Source: Victivallales bacterium (GTDB taxonomy: Bacteria > Verrucomicrobiota > Lentisphaeria > Oligosphaerales > Oligosphaeraceae). From it: a stretch of DNA of 54,100 bases. The translations under genes and the position numbers were made by a program. The stretch lies in NCBI GenBank assembly GCA_017964325.1, contig JAGCSE010000021.1, positions 1 to 54,100 on the forward strand, given 5' to 3'. The notes under the pieces are model-generated. The model made no database searches, had not been told where the DNA came from, and saw only the letters and a program-made list of their open reading frames with translations. Below are positions 23,816 through 32,426 of the stretch, piece by piece (within the stretch, counting starts at the first letter, position 1; every line of letters starts with the position of its first letter).

Positions 23816-25189
23816 ATGAACCAGTATGTTGAAAGAGTGCTGAAAGACGTGCAGACGAAGAATGCAAACGAGCCGGAATTCCTCCAAGCTGTGGAAGAAG
23901 TCCTTACGACGCTCAGCCCCGTCGTGGAAGCACATCCCGAATATGAAGCAGAAGCCATTTTGGAAAGGATCGTTGAACCTGAGCGCACCATCATTTTCCG
24001 CGTTCCATGGGTTGACGACAAAGGCGTTGTCCGTGTCAACCGCGGCTACCGCGTCCACTTCAATTCAGCGATCGGCCCGTACAAGGGCGGTCTCCGCTTC
24101 GATCCGACAGTCAACCTCTCCGTTTTGAAATTCCTCGGCTTCGAGCAGATTTTCAAGAACTCCCTGACCACCCTCCCCATGGGCGGCGGCAAAGGCGGTT
24201 CGGATTTCAATCCGAAACAGAGCCCCCACACGCCCGGCCAGCGTTGCAGCGACCGCGAAGTCATGCGTTTCTGCCAGAGCTTTATGACGGAACTCTTCCG
24301 CCACATCGGCCCGAACACGGACGTTCCCGCTGGCGACATGAACGTCGGCGGCCGTGAAATCGGCTATCTGTTCGGCCAATACAAGCGTCTGCGCAATGAA
24401 TGGAGCGGCGTTCTGACGGGCAAGGCCCTGTCCTACGGCGGTTCGCTTATACGCCCCGAGGCGACTGGCTATGGCGCAGTTTATTTCGCGGAAAACATGC
24501 TGGCGACGAAGAAAGATAATTTTAAAGGCAAAATCTGCGCGGTGTCCGGTTCCGGCAACGTCGCATCCTTCGCGGCACAGAAACTGATCACGCTGGGTGC
24601 GAAAGTCGTCACGCTGTCTGACCGCTCTGGTTCGATCTACGTGGAGAAAGGATTGTCGCAGAAGGACTTGGAAGTAGTCATGCAACTGAAGAACGTTGCA
24701 CGTGGCGAACTTTCTGAAATCGTGGCGAAGATCAAAGGCGCAAAGTTCTTCGCGAAGGCGCGTCCATGGCAGTTGGCGGACAAGCTGGACTGCGCGTTCC
24801 CATGCGCATGCCAGAACGAACTCGACGGAAAGGATGCAGCCTATCTGCTGAAGCACGGCTGCACGGTGGTGACGGAAGGTGCGAACATGCCTTCGACGCC
24901 CGAAGCAGTCGCCGCGTTCATCAAGGCGAAGATTCTGTACGCTCCTGGCAAGGCTTCCAACGCGGGCGGCGTCGCGACCTCCGGCCTGGAAATGTCGCAG
25001 AACTCCGAACATCTCTCCTGGACGGCGGAAGACGTTGACTCCAAGCTGCGTGGAATCATGAAAGCCATCCATGACAATGCCGCCGCGGCAGCAGCGAAAT
25101 ACGGCCACAAAGGCAACTACGTGATGGGTGCGAACATCGCCGGATTCACGAAAGTCGCCGATGCGATGCTGGCGCAGGGTGTCTGCTGA
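23816..25189 (+). CDS. gdhA: Glutamate dehydrogenase (GdhA family, probably NADP-type)
   Basis: A 457-residue enzyme that aminates 2-oxoglutarate with ammonium. GPYKGGLRF near residue 85 and LPMGGGKGGSDF near 118 hold the substrate lysines, PAGDMNVGGREIGYL near 170 follows, and the C-terminal Rossmann domain opens with VSGSGNVASFAAQKL near 245. The length matches hexameric GDH (about 447). An open frame extends to 23453 but covers the promoter region; the ATG at 23816 follows AAGG and starts the homologous region. Together with nfnAB downstream it forms an ammonium-assimilation and NADPH-supply block. Coenzyme choice is inferred from family similarity. Confidence 0.93.
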   Translation: MNQYVERVLKDVQTKNANEPEFLQAVEEVLTTLSPVVEAHPEYEAEAILERIVEPERTIIFRVPWVDDKGVVRVNRGYRVHFNSAIGPYKGGLRFDPTVNLSVLKFLGFEQIFKNSLTTLPMGGGKGGSDFNPKQSPHTPGQRCSDREVMRFCQSFMTELFRHIGPNTDVPAGDMNVGGREIGYLFGQYKRLRNEWSGVLTGKALSYGGSLIRPEATGYGAVYFAENMLATKKDNFKGKICAVSGSGNVASFAAQKLITLGAKVVTLSDRSGSIYVEKGLSQKDLEVVMQLKNVARGELSEIVAKIKGAKFFAKARPWQLADKLDCAFPCACQNELDGKDAAYLLKHGCTVVTEGANMPSTPEAVAAFIKAKILYAPGKASNAGGVATSGLEMSQNSEHLSWTAEDVDSKLRGIMKAIHDNAAAAAAKYGHKGNYVMGANIAGFTKVADAMLAQGVC

Positions 25190-25216
25190 TTCATCCGACG
25201 TGACGGGAATCCAACG

Positions 25217-25279
25217 GCGGAGGCGGAACACCATCCGCTTCCGCATTGTCCACGCACGTTTATCCCGTGCGTGGATTTT
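25217..25279 (+). terminator. Tandem hairpin terminator after gdhA
   Basis: The first hairpin pairs GCGGAGGCGGA (25217-25227) with TCCGCTTCCGC (25234-25244), one G-T pair in 11. The second pairs CCACGCACG (25250-25258) perfectly with CGTGCGTGG (25266-25274), followed by ATTTT. It should separate gdhA from the nfnA promoter. Confidence 0.75.
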
Positions 25280-25321
25280 CAGCATTTACGCTGTTGCTTT
25301 TGGCAAGGCGGCTCCCGTCAT

Positions 25322-25349
25322 TTGACAATCGGCCTTTTCCCTTTACATT
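25322..25349 (+). promoter_or_regulatory. Probable promoter of nfnA-nfnB
   Basis: A perfect -35 hexamer TTGACA (25322-25327) is followed after 16 bases by TACATT (25344-25349), a 4-of-6 match to the -10 consensus. Transcription would start near 25356, leaving a leader of about 94 bases that contains a long hairpin. Confidence 0.55.
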
Positions 25350-25378
25350 AATAAGGTTACGTTTTTCAAGCATTTTGT

Positions 25379-25422
25379 CGAACGTCAGGGCTTCTGTCAT
25401 CCCATATCTCCCCTGACGTTCG
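25379..25422 (+). promoter_or_regulatory. Long leader hairpin upstream of nfnA
   Basis: CGAACGTCAGGG (25379-25390) pairs perfectly with CCCTGACGTTCG (25411-25422) across a 20-base loop. It lies between the predicted promoter and the nfnA start at 25450. TTGTTTATTG follows, so it could act as an attenuator; it could also be a DNA operator. Confidence 0.6.
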
Positions 25423-25449
25423 TTGTTTATTGATTTAAAACAGGACATC

Positions 25450-26304
25450 ATGAATAAAGTCATACACAAACGGCAATTGTCGGACAATGTCTTCCGACTG
25501 GACGTCGAGGCTCCCATCATCGCACGGGAACGCAAGGCGGGGCAATTCATCATTTTGATGGTCGATGACAAGCTGGGCGAGCGCATCCCGCTGACCATCG
25601 GCGATGCGAACATCGAAGAAGGGACGATTACGCTCATCTTCCAGACCGTCGGCGCGACCACCACGAAACTCTCCCGTCTGAACGAAGGCGACTATATCGC
25701 CGCCGTGCTCGGACCGCTCGGCAGGCCCACCTCCATCCGCGGCGAAAACGGCGATCCGCCCGGCCATGTCGTATGCGTCGGTGGCGGCGTCGGCGTCGCC
25801 CCCATGCATCCAATTGCCAAGGCCCTCAAGGCCGCAGGCAACAAAGTCACCATCATCATGGGCGCCCGCAACAAGTCGCTGTTCGTGTTGGAAGATGAAA
25901 TGCGCGCCATCGCCGAAGACAATCTGATTCTCATCACAGATGACGGCAGTTCAGGTCTCAAAGGTCTTGTAACCGACCCGTTGAAAGAGCTTTGCGCTTC
26001 CGGCATGGTTGACGAAGTCATCGCCATCGGCCCACCTGTCATGATGAAATTCTGTTCGCTGACCACCCTGCCTTTCCATGTCAAGACCACCGTCTCCCTC
26101 AATCCCATCATGATCGACGGCACGGGAATGTGCGGCGGCTGCCGCATCTCCATCGGTGGCAAGACGAAATTCGTCTGTGTCGATGGACCGGAGTTTGACG
26201 GACATCAAGTTGACTGGGACTTGATGATCCACCGCATGGGCGCCTTCAAACCGCTCGAAGCCGTCGCCCGCGAACACGTCTGCAACCTTTACAAGGGGAT
26301 TTGA
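25450..26304 (+). CDS. nfnA: NfnA/SudB-like ferredoxin:NADP oxidoreductase FAD subunit
   Basis: A 284-residue flavin reductase of the ferredoxin-NADP reductase fold. GGGVGVAPMHPIAKAL near residue 113 is the nucleotide-binding loop, and the C-terminal DGTGMCGGCRISIGGK block near 225, with a further Cys in FVCVDGPEFDGH, fits the Asp/three-Cys [2Fe-2S] site of NfnA and SudB. The partner subunit follows after three bases. In NfnAB this pair bifurcates electrons between NADH, ferredoxin and NADPH; some homologues act as sulfide dehydrogenase or as a glutamate-synthase-linked pair. The ATG at 25450 has AGGA just upstream. The place behind gdhA supports an NADPH-supply role. Confidence 0.85.
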   Translation: MNKVIHKRQLSDNVFRLDVEAPIIARERKAGQFIILMVDDKLGERIPLTIGDANIEEGTITLIFQTVGATTTKLSRLNEGDYIAAVLGPLGRPTSIRGENGDPPGHVVCVGGGVGVAPMHPIAKALKAAGNKVTIIMGARNKSLFVLEDEMRAIAEDNLILITDDGSSGLKGLVTDPLKELCASGMVDEVIAIGPPVMMKFCSLTTLPFHVKTTVSLNPIMIDGTGMCGGCRISIGGKTKFVCVDGPEFDGHQVDWDLMIHRMGAFKPLEAVAREHVCNLYKGI

Positions 26305-26307
26305 GAT

Positions 26308-27723
26308 ATGACAGCGAAAGAAAAAATGGCAATACCGCCCCAAGTCATGCCCGAACAGGAGCCGAAGGTGCGGGCTCACAATATGAACGAAGTCGCCCTT
26401 GGTTTCAGCAAAGAGGCGGCGATGCGCGAGGCGTCGCGCTGTATGCAATGCGCTGCCAAGCCGTGTATGCAGGGCTGCCCTGTCGCCATCGACATTCCAG
26501 GCTTTCTCGCAAAAGCTGCTGAAGGCAAATTCGTGGAAGCCCTTTCCATCATCAAATCAACCTCCCTGCTGCCCGCCGTCTGCGGACGCGTCTGCCCGCA
26601 GGAAAAGCAATGCCAGAAATTCTGCACGATGGGCAAGTTACTGAAAGACAGCGACAAAGCGGTCGCCATCGGCCGCGTCGAACGTTTCTGCGCGGACTTT
26701 GCCCGTGAAAACAATTTGGAGGAAGCCGTTGCCTGCGCTCCCGCGACTGGTAAGCGTGTCGCTGTCATCGGTTCTGGCCCTGCCTCCATCACCTGCGCGG
26801 CGGACTGCGCGAAAGCGGGCCATTCCGTCACGATGTTCGAAGCCTTCCACAAATGCGGCGGCGTGTTGGTTTACGGCATTCCAGAATTCCGTCTTCCGAA
26901 GGCAATCGTACAGCATGAGATTGATGGCCTTAAGGCATTGGGCGTCAAGATTGAAAACAATTTCTGCATCGGTCGCACGAGAATGCTGTCAGACTTGATG
27001 CAGAAAGACGGCTTTGACGCGGTATTCGTCGGTTCAGGCGCCGGCCTTCCGAAATTCATGGACATTGAAGGCGAGAATCTCAACGGTGTCTTCAGCGCCA
27101 ACGAATATCTGACCCGCGCCAATCTGATGAGGGCCTACATGGAAAACGAAGCCGACACGCCCTTCTGGCATGGAAAGCGCGTCGCTGTACTCGGCGGCGG
27201 CAACGTCGCCATGGACGCAAGCCGCATGGCCCTGCGCCTTGGCGCGGAGAAATCGTATTTGATCTACCGTCGCAGCGAGGCGGAAATTCCCGCCCGCGGA
27301 GAAGAGATCAACAACGCGCAGGAAGAAGGAGTCGAATTCCTTTTGTTGCAGAACGTCAAGCGGATTTTTGGAGACAACGAAGGGAAAGTCTGCGCCGTCG
27401 AATGCGTCAAATACGAACTCGGCGAGCCCGATGCGTCAGGCCGTCGCTCCCCCGTGGAAATAAAGGGCAGTGAATTCACGCTCGATGTCGATACAGTCGT
27501 CGTCGCAATCGGCAACGCCTCCAACCCGCTCATTCCCGCCACGACAAACGGCCTGGATGTCGATAAGCACGGTCATATCATCGTCAATCCCGAAACGAAC
27601 ATGACCTCCATACCAGGCGTGTTCGCTGGCGGCGACATTGTTCTCGGTGCCGCGACAGTCATTCTCGCCATGGGTGAAGGCCGCCGCGCCGCGGCGGGAA
27701 TCAACGCCTATCTGAAGGGCTGA
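26308..27723 (+). CDS. nfnB: NfnB/GltD-like iron-sulfur flavoprotein subunit
   Basis: A 471-residue protein of the glutamate synthase small-chain family, encoded three bases after nfnA. The N-terminal region has two cysteine clusters, CMQCAAKPCMQGCP near residue 46 and CGRVCPQEKQCQKFC near 92, for two [4Fe-4S] clusters. GSGPASITCAADCAKAGH near 155 binds FAD and GGGNVAMDASRMALRLGAE near 296 binds NAD(P)H, with YRRSEAEIPAR following. GltD itself would need a large GltB partner, which is absent; pairing with an NfnA-type subunit favours NfnAB. It ends the plus-strand block. Confidence 0.87.
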   Translation: MTAKEKMAIPPQVMPEQEPKVRAHNMNEVALGFSKEAAMREASRCMQCAAKPCMQGCPVAIDIPGFLAKAAEGKFVEALSIIKSTSLLPAVCGRVCPQEKQCQKFCTMGKLLKDSDKAVAIGRVERFCADFARENNLEEAVACAPATGKRVAVIGSGPASITCAADCAKAGHSVTMFEAFHKCGGVLVYGIPEFRLPKAIVQHEIDGLKALGVKIENNFCIGRTRMLSDLMQKDGFDAVFVGSGAGLPKFMDIEGENLNGVFSANEYLTRANLMRAYMENEADTPFWHGKRVAVLGGGNVAMDASRMALRLGAEKSYLIYRRSEAEIPARGEEINNAQEEGVEFLLLQNVKRIFGDNEGKVCAVECVKYELGEPDASGRRSPVEIKGSEFTLDVDTVVVAIGNASNPLIPATTNGLDVDKHGHIIVNPETNMTSIPGVFAGGDIVLGAATVILAMGEGRRAAAGINAYLKG

Positions 27724-27805
27724 TTTTCCTTGTCAAACGAAACGGAAAGGCTTCGGAGTTTCCTGGATTTTTCAGGACCTCTGGAGCCTTATTTTTCCAG
27801 ATCCT

Positions 27806-28564
27806 CTAGTTCAACGGTTTGCGGACGGTCATAAGCTCGTATGTATCGTTGAACACGACCGTCCCGCCGAACTCGTCCACAGCCTCCCGAAGTCCAGTAA
27901 AGAACTTGGTCTTATAGGGTTCCGGAATCGTCAGATGGTCGCTGTGCGTGCCGCAGTAGTTGACGTAGTCGTCCGTTGTCAGAACGCGTCTGCCGTGGAA
28001 GGCCTGCCGCTGGAAATCGACATATCCGTAGTTCAAAGCATTTTCATATACGAATTTTATCTTGTATGGCGAATCTGGTTTGTACCACGTGTCATAGACC
28101 TGCTGGATGCGGCTGTACAGCGCCTCGTTGGGCGATTTGTAATCGCCGATCAGCCTCATCATGCCAAGCATTCCGCCTGGCTTCAGCAACGCGAACGTCT
28201 TGCTGAACGCCACGTCTTCCGGAATCCATTGGATTGTGGCGGCCGAATAAATCACATCAAAGCGTTTTTCTCCGAAATCATACGTGATGAAATCATCGTG
28301 AATCAACGTGAAATTCTTGCGGGAACCGTATTTGCGTTGCAGGACACCGCAGAAATTGTCTCCGATTTCGATGGCGTTGTAGTCGCAGCCTGTATCGAGA
28401 ATCGGATCCGTGGCCTGTCCTGTTCCAGGGCCAAGCTCCAAAACAGATGACGATGGTGTAATATGCGCCATTTCAATGAATTTCGCAAACAGGTCCGGGC
28501 TGTAACGGACACGATACTTGTCGAATTTTTCGGGAATAGTATCGAAGATTCGCCTGAATTCCAT
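27806..28564 (-). CDS. SAM-dependent class I methyltransferase
   Basis: A 252-residue methyltransferase. VLELGPGTGQATDPIL near residue 40 is motif I, YNAIEIGD near 60 the acidic ribose-binding strand, FDVIYSAATIQWI near 103 motif II, and LLKPGGMLGMM near 125 motif III. The overall pattern resembles trans-aconitate-type and related small-molecule methyltransferases. The start has an excellent ribosome binding site (AGGAGG, four bases before ATG). The substrate is unknown. The gene ends the minus-strand run below the MATE transporter. Confidence 0.85.
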   Translation of the reverse strand: MEFRRIFDTIPEKFDKYRVRYSPDLFAKFIEMAHITPSSSVLELGPGTGQATDPILDTGCDYNAIEIGDNFCGVLQRKYGSRKNFTLIHDDFITYDFGEKRFDVIYSAATIQWIPEDVAFSKTFALLKPGGMLGMMRLIGDYKSPNEALYSRIQQVYDTWYKPDSPYKIKFVYENALNYGYVDFQRQAFHGRRVLTTDDYVNYCGTHSDHLTIPEPYKTKFFTGLREAVDEFGGTVVFNDTYELMTVRKPLN

Positions 28565-28641
28565 GTTGCCTCCTATACAATTATTGCTAAATGGGACGAC
28601 TGGGATCTTGTTTTGCCCTTCTGTCTCAGTGATCCAAGAAG

Positions 28642-30039
28642 TTACTTGTTCTCAATGATTCGCAATGACTTCCAGCCACCAAACTTGTATCGTGCGACGA
28701 TGGTCGCACTGCTCAACACGCCCATGATGACAAAATACAGCCAGACTTGCAGCGGCGGCAGTCTCAAAATATGCACGCAGAGCATGATGACAAGCGTCAT
28801 CATGACGTTGTTCGTAAAATGGATGAGCATGCACCAAAATGTGTCGCCCGCGCCGCGAAGCGTGCCCGAAGCGATGAGCAGGAGGGCATCTGTCAGCAGA
28901 TACAATCCCGCCAACCGCAACATGGGCACGGCGTATTCCCGTACTTGAGTATAGTCCAGGCCTGACGATTCAGGCGTGAAGACACCGACCAGCGCTCTTG
29001 TGCAGCATACAAATAATATCAGCATACAAGCCGCGTATGCGACCGCCACCTTGAAGCCCGAATGCGCGACGCGCACGGCCCGGTCGGGGAGCCCTGCTCC
29101 CATGGCCTGTCCAACCAACGTACTGACAGCCACTTGGATTCCAATCAGCGGATGGACTGAGAAGCTGTCCCAATTGAAAGCGATGGTTGTCGCCGCCGCC
29201 ATGTCATCACCGTAGCTGTGGAAACTCGCCACGAGAAACACGAAACAGACCATGCCCAACACGTTTTCACCACCTTGTGGAAGTCCATATCGGACAAGCT
29301 TATACAGCTTGTCAACTTCAAATAGCGGGGGGTTCCGTCCATCCTCCCATTCGGGATGACGCCGTGTTCGCCAATAGGCCGCCATGAGCAGCAACGCAGC
29401 CGCCGCTCCGGACATGATTGTGCCGATGGCCGCGCCGTCCAACCCTAAGGCGGGACAGCCTAAATGGCCGAATATCAGTATCCAGTTGGCCACGACATTG
29501 ACAACCAACGCCACGATATTGGCCGCCATCAGCACTTTCGTGCGACCGATTCCCGTAAAGAACGAGCCGAAAACGAAGCGCGCCAACGCATTGACGCTGC
29601 CGAACGCCATATACCAGAAATAACGGCGTTCCAACGTCTGCTCCAATTCAGAATGTCCACTGAATACGGGACTTATGTTAACCAGACAATCCACAAGCAA
29701 TATCAGCGGATAGCTGACGATGGCGCACCACAGCGCCTGTTTCACCATTCGCACGCAGTTGTATTTCTGTCCTGCACCAAAATACTGCGCCGTCAACGTG
29801 GAGGAATATCCCACGATGCCCACGAAAAACGACACGACCATCCAGCTTGTGATGCCGCCCGACATCGCCGCCGCCTGATGGACAACGCCCACGTGCGACA
29901 AAAATAGCCTGTCGATGAACATCATCAGCATATCGAACATACTGGAGAGGAACATCGGAATGGCGATCGGCAGGAGTTCAAGGATGCCGCCCGGCCCATC
30001 GAAATGTTTTTTATGTATGGTGGAAATAAACTGGTTCAT
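28642..30039 (-). CDS. MATE family multidrug/sodium antiporter
   Basis: A 465-residue membrane protein with about twelve hydrophobic segments in two halves. LPIAIPMFLSSMFDMLMMFIDRLFL near residue 23 and the second-half opening YGLPQGGENVLGMVCFVFL near 250 fit the repeated first-helix pattern of MATE transporters, and IGIQVAVSTLVGQAMGAG near 305 and SGTLRGAGDTF near 408 are conserved family blocks. It should export cationic drugs or metabolites in exchange for sodium or protons. It lies 45 bases after the epimerase gene. Confidence 0.88.
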   Translation of the reverse strand: MNQFISTIHKKHFDGPGGILELLPIAIPMFLSSMFDMLMMFIDRLFLSHVGVVHQAAAMSGGITSWMVVSFFVGIVGYSSTLTAQYFGAGQKYNCVRMVKQALWCAIVSYPLILLVDCLVNISPVFSGHSELEQTLERRYFWYMAFGSVNALARFVFGSFFTGIGRTKVLMAANIVALVVNVVANWILIFGHLGCPALGLDGAAIGTIMSGAAAALLLMAAYWRTRRHPEWEDGRNPPLFEVDKLYKLVRYGLPQGGENVLGMVCFVFLVASFHSYGDDMAAATTIAFNWDSFSVHPLIGIQVAVSTLVGQAMGAGLPDRAVRVAHSGFKVAVAYAACMLILFVCCTRALVGVFTPESSGLDYTQVREYAVPMLRLAGLYLLTDALLLIASGTLRGAGDTFWCMLIHFTNNVMMTLVIMLCVHILRLPPLQVWLYFVIMGVLSSATIVARYKFGGWKSLRIIENK

Positions 30040-30084
30040 AATCTTGCCAGCCTGTTTTGTCTGTCAAGAGTAGTTCCACAGACA

Positions 30085-31137
30085 TCAATAGAACTCTTTG
30101 TACCAGCGGGCGAAGCGACGGAGTCCTTCGCGAAGGGAGGTGGTCGGCTTGAAGCCGAAATCACGCTCCAATTCGGAGACATCTGCGAATGTGGCGACGA
30201 CGTCGCCGGGCTGCATGGGCACGAGTTCCTGATGGGATTTGAAATCGTAATCCGCTGGAAGTACGCCAGCAGCAACGAGTTCCTCTTGCAGAATCGATAC
30301 GAAATCCAGCAGATTTTCCGGATTGCTGTTGCCGATGTTGTAGATTTTATAAGGAGCCTTCCCTTCCTGTGCCTCTGGAGCGTGCTGCATGACACGCTTC
30401 ACGCCTTCCACAATGTCGTCAATATATGTGAAATCGCGTTTGCAGTTGCCGTAGTTGAAAATCTTGATGGTTTCGCCTTTGACAAGTTTGTTGGCGAAGC
30501 CGAAATAAGCCATATCGGGACGTCCAGCCGGACCATAGACGGTGAAGAATCTAAGTCCCGTTGAGGGAATGCCATACAGTTTGCTGTAGGAATGAGCCAG
30601 TAGTTCGTTGGACTTCTTCGTGGCGGCGTAGAGGGAGACCGGATTATCGACTTTGTCATCCGTGGAATACGGCATTTTGGCGTTAGTTCCATAAACGGAA
30701 GAACTTGAGGCATAGACGAGATGCTCGACAGGATGGTGTCGGCATGCTTCCAGAATGTTGTAGAATCCAATCAAATTCGATTCTATGTAGGCATCTGGAT
30801 TTTCGATGGAATAGCGGACGCCCGCCTGGGCGGCCAGATTGACAACGACGGCAGGACGGTATTGCTCGAAAACATCCGTCAACGCCTTCTTGTCCGCCAA
30901 ATTGGCTTTGACAAATGTCCATGAGTTTTGTGGTTTTTCCGCGGCGAGTTTTTCGATTTGCCGAAGCCGCCATTCCTTCAGGGAGACATCGTAGTAGCTG
31001 TTGACATTGTCATATCCGATGACGTTCACGTTGGTTTGCGTTTTGAGCAAATCCATGACAAGATTCGCGCCCACGAAGCCAGCCGCCCCTGTGACGAGCA
31101 AGGTCTTGCCGGACAAATCCACATTTGGTTTCAGCAT
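30085..31137 (-). CDS. UDP-glucuronate 4-epimerase-like SDR enzyme
   Basis: A 350-residue extended short-chain dehydrogenase. LLVTGAAGFVGANLV near residue 13 binds NAD, YDNVNSYYDVSLKEWRL near 42 is typical of UDP-glucuronate 4-epimerases (CapI/LpsL type), SSSSVYGT near 142 and YAATKKSNE near 172 give the Ser/Tyr-x3-Lys catalytic set, and TVYGPAGRPDMAYF near 200 is again the epimerase signature. The product, UDP-galacturonate, would serve surface polysaccharide or LPS. It is monocistronic or shares a transcript with the MATE gene. Confidence 0.88.
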   Translation of the reverse strand: MLKPNVDLSGKTLLVTGAAGFVGANLVMDLLKTQTNVNVIGYDNVNSYYDVSLKEWRLRQIEKLAAEKPQNSWTFVKANLADKKALTDVFEQYRPAVVVNLAAQAGVRYSIENPDAYIESNLIGFYNILEACRHHPVEHLVYASSSSVYGTNAKMPYSTDDKVDNPVSLYAATKKSNELLAHSYSKLYGIPSTGLRFFTVYGPAGRPDMAYFGFANKLVKGETIKIFNYGNCKRDFTYIDDIVEGVKRVMQHAPEAQEGKAPYKIYNIGNSNPENLLDFVSILQEELVAAGVLPADYDFKSHQELVPMQPGDVVATFADVSELERDFGFKPTTSLREGLRRFARWYKEFY

Positions 31138-31223
31138 GATGATATCCCAGGCAAATATATTGATGAAACAAAAAACAGGCGCCTATCAAGCTGATTCGCT
31201 TATAAGTGCCTGCAAATCATATA

Positions 31224-31306
31224 TACCCGAGACGGGAGTCGAACCCGTATATCCAAAAGGATGCCAGATTTTAAGTCTAGTGCGTCTGCCATTCCGCCAC
31301 TCGGGC
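31224..31306 (-). tRNA. tRNA-Leu (anticodon UAA)
   Basis: Read on the minus strand, GCCCGAG at the 5-prime end pairs with CTCGGGT at the 3-prime end (G-U at pair 1), followed by A as discriminator. GGTTCGACTCC is the T-loop region and GACTTAAAATC contains the anticodon loop CTTAAAA, giving anticodon UAA. The long variable arm is as expected for a class II tRNA. CCA is not encoded. It is flanked by genes on the same strand with no integrase or attachment site nearby. Confidence 0.95.
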
Positions 31307-31359
31307 TTATTATTTAATGTATATCAATTGTTAGCAAAAACAAGAAAAAACAAAAAAGA

Positions 31360-32394
31360 TTAATGCAAGGTCTCGTCGTCGTTGCTTTTCTGCGAACCAC
31401 TCGGATTCTTTTTCTTGATGAAAAGCGGCTTGGAAGGAGACTTTTTCGACAATGCAAGAATGGGACGGCGACCTGCTGGCGCAGACTGGTCTGCCGTCTC
31501 CTTGACGACCGTTTTGGGCTTGAGAACCATTTTGGGCGGTTTGGATGACGGCGTTGCCTTAGGTGTTTCGTCATCGGATGATTTGGCAGTTGGCGTGTTA
31601 TTGGCGGGTGGCGGTGTATCCATGGCCTTTTTCTCCGATTTCAGAAGCATGATGCAAGTACGGAGATTGTAAGCACCTAGAGCTGTCAATGCCAATGAAA
31701 TGATGGCTGCAAGCCACGAAAGAACCGCCACCAGCGTGTTGCCGCTGGCTTTGAGGGCGCTGATGAAAGTCAAAATCAACAGGGCGACGTACGCGTTCAA
31801 CCGCCAAAAACGGAGCTGATTCCTGTGGGCAATCTGGTCGATTTCAGCCTTTTTCTGCTCCAATGACTGTTGCGCAGGCTGCGATTTGACGTCCTGTACG
31901 GTTTTTTCCGTTTCCTCCTTGATTTGTCGGGCCGTCTCCTCCGCATCCGACTGGATTTTGGCCGCCGCCGTTTCCGCTTCTTCTTGAAGCTGTTTGGCGT
32001 TCTGCTGCGCCGTCTCAAGAATGGATTGTGCTTCCGCTTCAGCAGCCGCAATTTTCTCGTCGTGTTTTTTTTGAAGCTCCGACTCGAGTTCCTGCACCTG
32101 CTGTTCGATTTGCTTTTGGGCATCTTCGAGAAGGCGGTCACGCTCCTGTTTGATTTGGAGCCGTGCCTCTTCCAGGAATTTGTTCGTCGTTGCATGATCG
32201 GTCGGCTGCCCGATGGAGCCGACCGTGCGGGCGACACGCATTGGCCGAGCGACGGCGGCATCTGCCGCCGTCGTTTGTGCCGCAACGGTTTCCGGTTGCA
32301 TCGCGGTCTTGCAGCGCGGGCATCTTAACGACGGCATGGGAGCGTCCAATGTAAGGGTGGAACCGCAATTTGGACAGACATGCTTGACGGACAT
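31360..32394 (-). CDS. Zinc-ribbon coiled-coil membrane protein
   Basis: A 344-residue protein without a recognised name. CPNC near residue 8 and CPRC near 26 make an N-terminal zinc ribbon. Residues about 70-185 are a long Gln/Glu/Lys-rich coiled coil. Two membrane segments follow (about 195-215 and 220-245), and the tail (260-344) is disordered, Pro/Lys-rich. This layout resembles the other zinc-ribbon membrane proteins at 13999 and 47044, which suggests a domain used repeatedly in this genome. It lies between ileS and the tRNA-Leu gene. Confidence 0.7.
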   Translation of the reverse strand: MSVKHVCPNCGSTLTLDAPMPSLRCPRCKTAMQPETVAAQTTAADAAVARPMRVARTVGSIGQPTDHATTNKFLEEARLQIKQERDRLLEDAQKQIEQQVQELESELQKKHDEKIAAAEAEAQSILETAQQNAKQLQEEAETAAAKIQSDAEETARQIKEETEKTVQDVKSQPAQQSLEQKKAEIDQIAHRNQLRFWRLNAYVALLILTFISALKASGNTLVAVLSWLAAIISLALTALGAYNLRTCIMLLKSEKKAMDTPPPANNTPTAKSSDDETPKATPSSKPPKMVLKPKTVVKETADQSAPAGRRPILALSKKSPSKPLFIKKKNPSGSQKSNDDETLH

Positions 32395-32426
32395 ATTCTT
32401 AAATGTTTTATAATTTATTGATTAAG

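Noticed and set aside
24065..25285. Long minus-strand frame of 406 codons opposite gdhA
   Set aside because: gdhA is conserved over its full length; the antisense frame is Arg-rich and matches nothing known.
31224..31306. tRNA-Leu as integration site of a mobile island
   Set aside because: No integrase, no direct repeat of the tRNA end, and ordinary housekeeping genes on both sides.
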